Shown here: positions 1-5,216 of the stretch, piece after piece
How positions within the stretch are numbered: position 1 is the first letter of the stretch
Layout of the letters: every line of letters begins with the position of its first letter
Origin: Christiangramia sp.
GTDB lineage: Bacteria > Bacteroidota > Bacteroidia > Flavobacteriales > Flavobacteriaceae
Direction of reading: 5' to 3'
Assembly: GCA_024635735.1 (NCBI GenBank)
Contig: JAGXII010000104.1
Span: 1-5,216, forward strand
Length of the DNA: 5,216 nt
Notes under the pieces: generated by a model
The model's database searches: none
What the model was told of the DNA's origin: nothing
Seen by the model: the letters and a program-made list of their open reading frames with translations, nothing else
Position numbers and translations under genes: made by a program

Positions 1-43
1 AATCCGGATAGTCCTTCCATTTCCCTTCTTCTTTTCTCTTTTA
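1..43 (-). pseudogene. In-frame continuation of the DUF1080 gene beyond its premature stop
   Basis: After the TAA at 43-41 the same frame stays open to the window edge and reads KRKEEGKWKDYPD. This matches what DUF1080 proteins usually carry at this point: a basic/acidic stretch, then a KW-K-D-(Y/F)-P-D segment that precedes the final strands. The stop therefore sits inside the ancestral reading frame rather than at its natural end. The preceding residues, EPYSEDW, also fit the family pattern leading into this segment. The rest of the C-terminus lies outside the window. A one-base change of a tyrosine codon (TAT or TAC) to TAA would explain it (inference). Confidence 0.75.
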
Positions 44-676
44 CCAATCTTCTGAATAAGGTTCAAATTCTACCGTTTTTTTACCATTTAACCAGTAGGT
101 TACCTTGTCCCTGGTAAACCGAATGCGGGAAGAATTCCATTCACCCATATCTTTTAGATCCTCGTCTTTATAATCTGGTTGATACATACCATAATCACCT
201 CCAATAGATTGCCAGGTCTCCAGTTTTTCAGGAAAATTCTTTTGATCTATTATTTGATATTCAGGCGCTACAAAGTATGGAGCATCATATTTTTCGTCTT
301 CAACCACATGATAAAAAATGCCACTGTTTCCTTGCGGAGAAAGTTTCCATTCCAGATATAATTCAAATTCTCCAAATTTTTCCTTTTCATATATAATATC
401 TCCTCCTATATCTCCTCCCTCACCAAGAGACTTAAGTGTTCCGTTCTCTACCACCCAGCCATCCGGCAAGCCGCTTCCATTTTCCTCATTATATCCGCGC
501 CATCCTTCAGCTTTTTCTCCATCAAAAAGAACCTGCCAATCATTTTCCTTTTTACTGGCATCCTCATTGGACTTAGCATCCATAGAAGGGTTTTCTAAAG
601 CTTTTTCACTTTCATCATTGTTTTTACAGGCCCCAAAAGTGAGTATTGCCATGAGCCCTATTAATAATTTTTTCAT
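41..676 (-). CDS. DUF1080 / 3-keto-disaccharide hydrolase family lipoprotein, cut short by an in-frame stop
   Basis: The 211-residue product belongs to the DUF1080 family, a concanavalin-like fold whose characterised members cleave 3-keto-glycosides. Seen: a lipoprotein signal peptide (MKK, hydrophobic core, Cys17 after TFGA), then a charged linker to about residue 45. The domain opens with LFDG...GW (50-59). It continues with ELYLEWKLSPQGNSGI (105-120), PEYQIID (138-144), WNSSRI (180-185) and WLNGKK (195-200). The last C-terminal strands (the usual QDHG and WFRNIKI region) are missing because TAA at 43-41 ends the frame. Family-like residues follow in the same frame. I chose ATG at 676 because a TTG at 700 would overlap the upstream gene and put charged and aromatic residues before the signal peptide. 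The gene starts 16 bp after the oxidoreductase stop, so they are likely co-transcribed. KNNDE just after the lipid cysteine loosely resembles the flavobacterial surface-export signal (inference). The family call is firm; activity of this truncated form is doubtful. Confidence 0.88.
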   Translation of the reverse strand: MKKLLIGLMAILTFGACKNNDESEKALENPSMDAKSNEDASKKENDWQVLFDGEKAEGWRGYNEENGSGLPDGWVVENGTLKSLGEGGDIGGDIIYEKEKFGEFELYLEWKLSPQGNSGIFYHVVEDEKYDAPYFVAPEYQIIDQKNFPEKLETWQSIGGDYGMYQPDYKDEDLKDMGEWNSSRIRFTRDKVTYWLNGKKTVEFEPYSEDW

Positions 677-692
677 TCCTTTAAATATATAA

Positions 693-2036
693 TTAAACAA
701 TTTTCATCTCTTCCGGATTCCACCCTACAAATTTGTTTTGCCTGTAGCTTTCATTACACAATAAAGCCGGGGCCGCCGCTCTAAAAGCAAAAACAGGGTC
801 TTCCACAACTTTAGTATCGTTTCTTATCGCATTGAAAAAATTCGCAAAATGATCGTAATGCGCTCCTTTATAACCATCCTGCGCCGTATAAACCGTCTCT
901 AAAGGAGGAAGCATTTTTTTCCTGTCCTGTCTTCCTGAAAGCTCTTTTCCCTTTTCAGCAAAAAATGGATCATCACTTTCGAAGGTCGCATTTCTTTTTA
1001 AGGTAACTCTGTCCCACTCCACATCCATAGAACCTTTATTCCCAACTATTTTCAAATAGGTGCTACCACTGGTACCATCTACAAAATTGCAACGCAGGGA
1101 GAGATTAAATGGTTTAGTCTTTTCGGTTTCGGGATAATCAAACATTCCTAACAGAACATCGGGAACTTCTCTTCCATCTTTCCAGTAACGAAGTCCTCCC
1201 ATTGCCGAAATTTTTGTTGGGCCTATAGAATTGGTAATAAAATGAAGACTCGAAAATAAATGGACAAACAGGTCTCCGGACATCCCGGTACCATAGTCTA
1301 AATAATTTCTCCATCTAAAAAAACGTACCGGATCAAAAGGACGTTTTGTAGTTGGTTCAATAAAACGTTTCCAATCCACAGTTTGAGGTGAAGCATCGGC
1401 CGGAATAGCGTATTGCCAGGCTCCCTCAGGAGAGTTTCTAGCCCAGAAACCTTCAGCGTAATTTATATCTCCTATAGCGCCCTGGGCGAGAAGTTCTTTG
1501 GCTTTTTCATTTCCTAATGACGAAAGACCCTGACTTCCTACCATGAAAATTTTACCGGACTTTTTCCAGGCATCAATTACTTCTTTCCCCTGATCCACCG
1601 AATGAACCATAGGTTTTTCACAATAGACATGTTTGCCCGCATTTAAAGCATCCACACTAATTTGTTTATGCCAGTGATCTGGAGTCCCAATAATCACGGC
1701 ATCAATATCCTTTCTTTTAAGGATATCTTCATATTTTTTGGTAAGAAAAAGATGTTCACCCCATCTTTCTTTAGCATCGTCTAAACGACCATCATACAAA
1801 TCGCAGACCGCTAAAAGTTCGATATTTGGATGCTGAAGTGCTGTTTTTGTATCGGCTACTCCCATTCCCCCGGCTCCTATCAACGCGATTTTGATAGTGC
1901 TGTCGCCGAATATTTCGTAGTTTCGGTTTAGAGGTTTAGATAAGTTAACTTCACTGGCAAGAACCGAAGGCATTACTGCGCTGGCCACACCCGCCAATCC
2001 AAGATTTTTTAAAAATAAGCGTCTCTTTTTCTCCAT
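693..2036 (-). CDS. Gfo/Idh/MocA family oxidoreductase with Tat signal
   Basis: This 447-residue NAD(P)-dependent sugar oxidoreductase is predicted to act outside the cytoplasm. Seen: a twin-arginine signal (RRLFLK, residues 5-10), a hydrophobic stretch, and a likely cleavage site near ASEV (27-30). The Rossmann fold carries GAGGMG (54-59), acidic D79 after the second strand, GTPDHWH (117-123) and the family motif CEKP (139-142, with the usual lysine at 141). The C-terminal dimerisation/substrate domain includes SGDLFVH (253-259), where D and H sit at the usual catalytic region. Length is normal for Tat-exported Bacteroidota members. ATG at 2036 is preferred over TTG at 2045 because it starts directly at the MEKKRR signal. 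The DUF1080 gene follows after 16 bp, and DUF1080 enzymes are known to work with Gfo/Idh/MocA proteins that oxidise glycosides at C3. A role in making or reducing 3-keto sugars is therefore likely. The exact substrate, and whether the cofactor stays bound, cannot be read from the sequence. Confidence 0.92.
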   Translation of the reverse strand: MEKKRRLFLKNLGLAGVASAVMPSVLASEVNLSKPLNRNYEIFGDSTIKIALIGAGGMGVADTKTALQHPNIELLAVCDLYDGRLDDAKERWGEHLFLTKKYEDILKRKDIDAVIIGTPDHWHKQISVDALNAGKHVYCEKPMVHSVDQGKEVIDAWKKSGKIFMVGSQGLSSLGNEKAKELLAQGAIGDINYAEGFWARNSPEGAWQYAIPADASPQTVDWKRFIEPTTKRPFDPVRFFRWRNYLDYGTGMSGDLFVHLFSSLHFITNSIGPTKISAMGGLRYWKDGREVPDVLLGMFDYPETEKTKPFNLSLRCNFVDGTSGSTYLKIVGNKGSMDVEWDRVTLKRNATFESDDPFFAEKGKELSGRQDRKKMLPPLETVYTAQDGYKGAHYDHFANFFNAIRNDTKVVEDPVFAFRAAAPALLCNESYRQNKFVGWNPEEMKIV

Positions 2037-2105
2037 TTTTGACAAGTTAATCTTGACTAATGTACAAACTTTTATTTAATTTTTAGATTAAAAAGATTAC
2101 TTCTA

Positions 2106-2140
2106 TAAAATTATTTAAAAAGAAATGCCGGTTAGACAAA
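2106..2140 (-). promoter_or_regulatory. Weak candidate Bacteroidota-type promoter for the oxidoreductase-DUF1080 operon
   Basis: On the minus strand TTTG (2140-2137) is followed after 23 bp by TAATTTTA (2113-2106). The latter matches the Bacteroidota -7 consensus TAnnTTTG except for the last base, and the spacing is at the long end of the reported range. Transcription from here would leave a leader of roughly 60 nt before ATG 2036. The region is very AT-rich, so a chance match is quite possible. It also overlaps the weak hairpin described separately. Confidence 0.25.
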
Positions 2141-2177
2141 TGAAATTTAATCTATCCTATTTTACAATAAAACCGAC
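2116..2177 (-). terminator. Weak candidate hairpin and T-tract after the DUF255 gene
   Basis: GTCGGTT (2177-2171 on the minus strand) begins 2 nt after the stop codon of the DUF255 gene. It can pair with AACCGGC (2133-2127) as a 7-bp stem with one G-U pair. A T-rich run (five T at 2121-2117) follows shortly after. The loop is long (37 nt), partly closed by an inner TAGA/TCTA pairing, so this is not a textbook intrinsic terminator. It is the only GC-containing hairpin in this gap. Confidence 0.25.
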
Positions 2178-2179
2178 GA

Positions 2180-4318
2180 TTATTCTAAATTGAAAATTCC
2201 TGAATAATTGGACTGATACTCATTTAGCATATTATGCGCAGCATCAACTTCGGAAACCGGATACTTACATGTTTTATTCTGGCATACATAAATAAGGGTA
2301 GATTCCGGAACCAACTTTCCTTCTAAAAGTGGAAGACTTTCAGATTCTCCTCCCATAAATAAAGCTGTGGGATAGTATTTCTTTTGAAGCAGGATATTTT
2401 TTTCAAAGGCATTTTCACCAACGATAGCTACTTCGTAAACACCAAAAGCCTTATAGCCAAAAAGCCTGCTCCAGTTTGCGTAATTTGAAGGATATTCTTG
2501 AAGTTGTTTTAAAACTCTTTGCAGCATTTCTTCACTTCGGGTGGAATAATCTTTATTGGCAGTAAGTTCCCCTAAAACAAATAGATTTATTGCCATTACC
2601 GAATTAGAAGAAGGCAGTACATTATCATCTATTTCGAACTGCCTGGTAATAAGTTCATTTATATTTTTTGGAGCGTAAAAAAACATTCCCGATTCATTAT
2701 CTCCAAAATGAGTAATAGCATATTTGGTAATATTTTCTGCATTTTTCAACCATTTGTCTTTAAAATTAATCTGATAAAGATGTATGAATGCATTGCTCAA
2801 ATTACTGTAATCATCAAGAAAACCGGGTACTTTTTCCTTGCCTTCCATATAACTTCTCATCACGCTATAATCAGGTGCCGTCATTTTTTCATTTAAAAAA
2901 TCGGCAGTCTTTTCCGCTCTTTCCAGATATTGATCATCTCCCAAAGCGGTAAAAGCATCCAGATAGGCTTTAATCATAAGGGCATTCCAGGAAGTAATCA
3001 CCTTCCTGTCCACTGTGGGCTTTGCTCTCATTTCTCTGGCCTTCTTAAGTTTATTCCTCGCGTCGGTAAGTGTTCTTTTTACTTCGGAATAATTAAGCCC
3101 CTGTTCTTTTGCATATTCTTTTTCCGAATAGTTACGATATAGAATGTTCTTTCCATTTTCCCAATTTCCATACGATTCTATATTATAGAAATCCTGAAAT
3201 AACTTCGCTTCTTCTGAATTGAGGACTTTCTTTATCTCTTTCGCACTCCATACATAATATTTCCCTTCTTCTCCATTACTATCAGCATTAATAGAGGAGT
3301 AATAACCCCCATTTCCATTCGATAATTCATGCTCCACAAATTCAATGCTCTCTCTCACAAGCCTGGCATATTCCTGATTATCGGTAAGCTTATATGCCTG
3401 AGAATACACACTAATTAACTGGGCGTTATCATAGAGCATTTTTTCAAAGTGTGGAACTAACCAGTTTGGATCGGTAGTATATCTGGCAAAACCTCCTCCC
3501 AATTGATCATAAATAGCTCCTTTTCCCATGCCGGTTAAGGTGGTATTTACGACTTCAAGAATCTCTTCATCTCCCGTTAAATAATAATACTGAAGCAGGG
3601 CCTCCCAGGATAAGGGAAGCGGGAATTTTTGATCTCCTTTATATCCTCCTTTATAAGTGTCAAACTTTTTCTTCCAGGGCTCTATTAAGGCCAGATAATT
3701 TGCCTTATTCGTTAATTCAGACTTTTCACTTTTGAAACCATCCAGGGAATTACCCTTGCGTATTCCTTTGGTAAGAGCATCGGCAGTTCTAACCAATTCT
3801 TCTTTATCCTGTTTATAGGTTTCAGCCACTTGTTTCAGCAATTTCTTCCATTGCTCATTAGGAAAGTAGGTTCCGGCATAAAAAGGTCTTCCATCAGGCA
3901 GAGCTATCACATTCAAAGGCCAGCCTCCACTTCCATTTATAAGTTGAGCCGCATCCATATATACCTTATCTATATCTGGTCTTTCTTCGCGATCTACCTT
4001 GATCGAAATAAAATCTTTGTTCATAATAGCTGCCACCGCAGTATCCATAAAACTTTCCTCCTCCATCACATGACACCAGTGACAGGCTGCATATCCCACA
4101 CTAATAATAACCGGCTTATTCTCCCTTTTAGCCTTTTCAAGGGCTTCAGGACCCCATTGATACCAATCTACGGGATTATCTGAATGTTCTTGCAAATAAG
4201 GACTGCTGGCTTCGGAAAGTCGGTTTTCGATTTTTTTTGAAGATGCTGATTTCTCTTTAGAATCACATGCAATTAAAAGAAGGAAGAAGAGAAAAGTATA
4301 AGGCCATTTTAATGACAT
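2180..4318 (-). CDS. DUF255 thioredoxin-domain lipoprotein (YyaL / SSP411 / SPATA20-like)
   Basis: This 712-residue protein is a complete member of the DUF255 family: an N-terminal thioredoxin-like domain joined to an alpha-helical barrel resembling six-hairpin glycosidases. Seen: a lipoprotein signal peptide (hydrophobic 6-16, lipobox LIAC with Cys18), then a short polar linker. The conserved opening is NRLSEASSPYL (32-42) and NPVDWYQW (48-55). The redox-like motif C79-H-W-C82 follows, then KVDREERPDID (107-117), SGGWPL (130-135) and YAGTYFP (147-153). The helical part carries KGDQKFPLP (227-235), YDQLGGGFARY (270-280) and VPHFEKMLYDN (288-298). A C-terminal cysteine pair lies at 679 and 684. 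ATG at 4318 directly precedes the signal peptide, so the start is clear. The biochemical role of the family is unsettled; proposals include redox activity and carbohydrate (epimerase/isomerase-like) activity. The signal peptide here implies a periplasmic, membrane-anchored form. The upstream gap is occupied by the end of an insertion sequence, and no clear promoter is visible. Confidence 0.93.
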   Translation of the reverse strand: MSLKWPYTFLFFLLLIACDSKEKSASSKKIENRLSEASSPYLQEHSDNPVDWYQWGPEALEKAKRENKPVIISVGYAACHWCHVMEEESFMDTAVAAIMNKDFISIKVDREERPDIDKVYMDAAQLINGSGGWPLNVIALPDGRPFYAGTYFPNEQWKKLLKQVAETYKQDKEELVRTADALTKGIRKGNSLDGFKSEKSELTNKANYLALIEPWKKKFDTYKGGYKGDQKFPLPLSWEALLQYYYLTGDEEILEVVNTTLTGMGKGAIYDQLGGGFARYTTDPNWLVPHFEKMLYDNAQLISVYSQAYKLTDNQEYARLVRESIEFVEHELSNGNGGYYSSINADSNGEEGKYYVWSAKEIKKVLNSEEAKLFQDFYNIESYGNWENGKNILYRNYSEKEYAKEQGLNYSEVKRTLTDARNKLKKAREMRAKPTVDRKVITSWNALMIKAYLDAFTALGDDQYLERAEKTADFLNEKMTAPDYSVMRSYMEGKEKVPGFLDDYSNLSNAFIHLYQINFKDKWLKNAENITKYAITHFGDNESGMFFYAPKNINELITRQFEIDDNVLPSSNSVMAINLFVLGELTANKDYSTRSEEMLQRVLKQLQEYPSNYANWSRLFGYKAFGVYEVAIVGENAFEKNILLQKKYYPTALFMGGESESLPLLEGKLVPESTLIYVCQNKTCKYPVSEVDAAHNMLNEYQSNYSGIFNLE

Positions 4319-4323
4319 AGAAA

Positions 4324-4349
4324 ATTGTAATCTTATTTTGAGTTACAAT
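4324..4349. repeat. Perfect inverted repeat next to the DUF255 start codon
   Basis: ATTGTAA (4324-4330) and TTACAAT (4343-4349) are perfect inverted copies separated by 12 bp, and the near arm ends 5 bp before the ATG at 4318. In the transcript this could fold over the ribosome-binding region; in DNA it could be an operator with arm centres 19 bp apart. The region is AT-rich, so a repeat of this size can arise by chance. Confidence 0.45.
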
Positions 4350-4355
4350 ATACAG

Positions 4356-4372
4356 CTTAAAATATTTTTAAG
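4356..4372. repeat. Perfect 17-bp palindrome-like inverted repeat
   Basis: The sequence is CTTAAAA, a 3-bp centre (TAT), then TTTTAAG, with perfectly matching 7-bp arms. It lies between the transposase stop and the DUF255 start. It has no G/C core and is unlikely to be an efficient terminator. It could be a regulator site or a chance AT-rich palindrome. Confidence 0.4.
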
Positions 4373-4418
4373 ATGAATAAGATTCCATCCAAAAACGGAT
4401 CAAGCCTAATTGTTGTGT

Positions 4419-5216
4419 TTAAGCAAAAATTGTAGTTAATCTGTACAGGAAGAATTCTATATTTTTCACACCTCTAAACTGCGCCCTAAATGCTTTTATC
4501 TTTTCATTAAAGGATTCTGCGGATGCGTTTGTACTTCTGTTGATAAAGTAGTTGAGTATGGACCTGTAGTTTAAAGTTATGGTATTTGCAATGGTATTGA
4601 ATGCCTTAAATCCTGTTTCTTCTACATCTTTATACCAGTGGGCAAGTTTCGTATAAGCCACTTCTACTGAATTTGCTTTGTTGAATATATCTCTTAGTCT
4701 TTGTGTAAGGTTAAAGGCCAACTTTATATCCGGATAGTGCTCGAATAGTATTTTGCTGCGCTGGTATTGGTTTTCTGTCCAATTCGAAGGTGCTTTATAG
4801 AGCAGGTAACGGCTACGTGCTAATAATTGTTTTCTGGTATCCCCATTGGCAAAGGTTTCCGGACTAAAGCTTTTTTGCTTTAACCTGGCCTGTTTGATTT
4901 GTTCATTTTCCATATCTATAGCATCCCAGCGGTGCTTGATCCTAATATCCTGCAAGGCTTCTAAGGTGAGTTTCTGCACATGAAAGCGATCTGTAACCTG
5001 TATAGCCTTTGGGAAGCATTTCCTGGCAATGGTTTTCATGGAGTTGGCCATATCTAAAGTGATTTCTTTGACTCGTCCACGCTTTGAAGCTTGTATTTTG
5101 AGCAGTTGCGCTATGATGGGCTCTACTTTAGTTCCTGAGAAAATGGCTACAATACGGCCCTTTTTTCCTTTTGCTTTCTTATTGGTGATGATGGTATAAA
5201 GTTCCCCTTTGGAGAG
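4419..5216 (-). CDS. ISL3/ISAon1-type DDE transposase, C-terminal part
   Basis: The frame is open from the window edge at 5216 to the TAA at 4421-4419, giving 265 residues of a longer transposase. Seen: LSKGELYTIITNK at the very start, the strand that normally follows the first catalytic D-E pair (outside the window). KEITLD with D55 and DRFHV with D76 follow; both aspartates are conserved in the family, and one, probably D55, is the second catalytic acid. A long helical insertion comes next. The third catalytic residue, E234, lies in NASAESFN, followed by KIKAFRAQFRGV and FFLYRL near the end. The ATG at 5051 is internal, since conserved sequence continues upstream of it without a stop; calling it the start would lose the first 55 visible residues. 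ISAon1-type elements often have a separate small N-terminal helix-turn-helix ORF upstream, which would lie outside the window. No frameshift or stop is visible in this part, so the transposase may be intact. Confidence 0.9.
   Translation of the reverse strand, partial: LSKGELYTIITNKKAKGKKGRIVAIFSGTKVEPIIAQLLKIQASKRGRVKEITLDMANSMKTIARKCFPKAIQVTDRFHVQKLTLEALQDIRIKHRWDAIDMENEQIKQARLKQKSFSPETFANGDTRKQLLARSRYLLYKAPSNWTENQYQRSKILFEHYPDIKLAFNLTQRLRDIFNKANSVEVAYTKLAHWYKDVEETGFKAFNTIANTITLNYRSILNYFINRSTNASAESFNEKIKAFRAQFRGVKNIEFFLYRLTTIFA
4419..5216 (-). mobile_element. Insertion sequence of the ISL3 / ISAon1 type, partial
   Basis: The element is recognised from its transposase. Its distal end is outside the window and its proximal end must fall somewhere in 4319-4418, between the transposase stop and the next gene. 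With only one end visible, neither the terminal inverted repeat nor the target duplication can be fixed, so the coordinates cover only the certain part. A short inverted pair ATCC/GGAT (4387-4390 and 4397-4400) lies in the tail, but I cannot show it belongs to the element's end. Confidence 0.8.

Noticed and set aside
11..42. Polypyrimidine tract on the plus strand as a structural (triplex-like) element
   Set aside because: It is explained by Lys/Glu/Arg codons of the DUF1080 continuation on the minus strand.
41..43. Programmed readthrough or recoded stop in the DUF1080 gene
   Set aside because: TAA is not a selenocysteine codon, the stop context has no visible recoding signal, and TAA ends the other three genes in this window, so an altered code is ruled out. 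A nonsense mutation or sequence error is simpler.
318..692. Plus-strand open frame opposite the DUF1080 gene
   Set aside because: It is low-complexity (Ser/Pro/Phe-rich) and lies antisense to a clear domain-bearing gene; no motif or start context supports it.
677..700. TTG start at 700 for the DUF1080 gene
   Set aside because: It would overlap the oxidoreductase stop and add MFNYIFKG before a normal MKK lipoprotein signal; ATG at 676 fits better.
2708..3142. Two further short plus-strand open frames opposite the DUF255 gene
   Set aside because: They are shadows of the coding strand with hydrophobic, non-family translations.
3830..4183. Plus-strand open frame opposite the DUF255 gene
   Set aside because: It is antisense to the highly conserved CHWC domain, and the product shows no recognisable domain or signal.
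1..5216. CRISPR array, tRNA, rRNA or riboswitch
   Set aside because: I saw no regularly spaced repeats, cloverleaf-like sequence or conserved aptamer core on either strand; gaps between genes are under 150 bp.

Overview
The window looks like a chromosomal segment of a marine or environmental member of the Flavobacteriaceae (Bacteroidota). The evidence is low GC content, two lipoprotein signal peptides followed by charged linkers, poor Shine-Dalgarno sequences, an ISAon1-type transposase, and a DUF1080 protein paired with a Tat-exported Gfo/Idh/MocA oxidoreductase. The exact genus cannot be read from the sequence. All four genes lie on the minus strand, so transcription runs from high to low coordinates.

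In transcription order: (a) 5216 to 4419 is the C-terminal 265 residues of an ISL3/ISAon1-type DDE transposase. Its N-terminus and the other end of the insertion sequence lie outside the window. (b) 4418 to 4319 is a 100-bp AT-rich junction holding the unplaced end of the insertion sequence and two short perfect inverted repeats, one ending 5 bp before the next start codon. (c) 4318 to 2180 is a full-length DUF255/YyaL (SSP411/SPATA20-like) protein, with a lipoprotein signal peptide, a CHWC thioredoxin-like domain and an alpha-helical toroid domain. (d) 2179 to 2037 is an intergenic stretch with a weak hairpin and a weak promoter candidate. (e) 2036 to 693 is a Gfo/Idh/MocA oxidoreductase with a twin-arginine signal. 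(f) 676 to 41 is a DUF1080 (3-keto-disaccharide hydrolase family) lipoprotein starting 16 bp after the oxidoreductase stop, so the two are almost certainly one operon.

The oxidoreductase and DUF1080 protein plausibly act together outside the cytoplasm on sugars through 3-keto-glycoside chemistry. The main surprise is that the DUF1080 frame is cut by a TAA at 43-41. The same frame continues afterwards with family-like sequence (KWKDYPD) to the window edge, so the gene appears broken by a single nonsense change, or carries a sequencing error. I see no convincing undescribed multi-gene system here. The points worth checking are the broken gene, the insertion-sequence junction with its inverted repeats, and the lipidated DUF255 protein.
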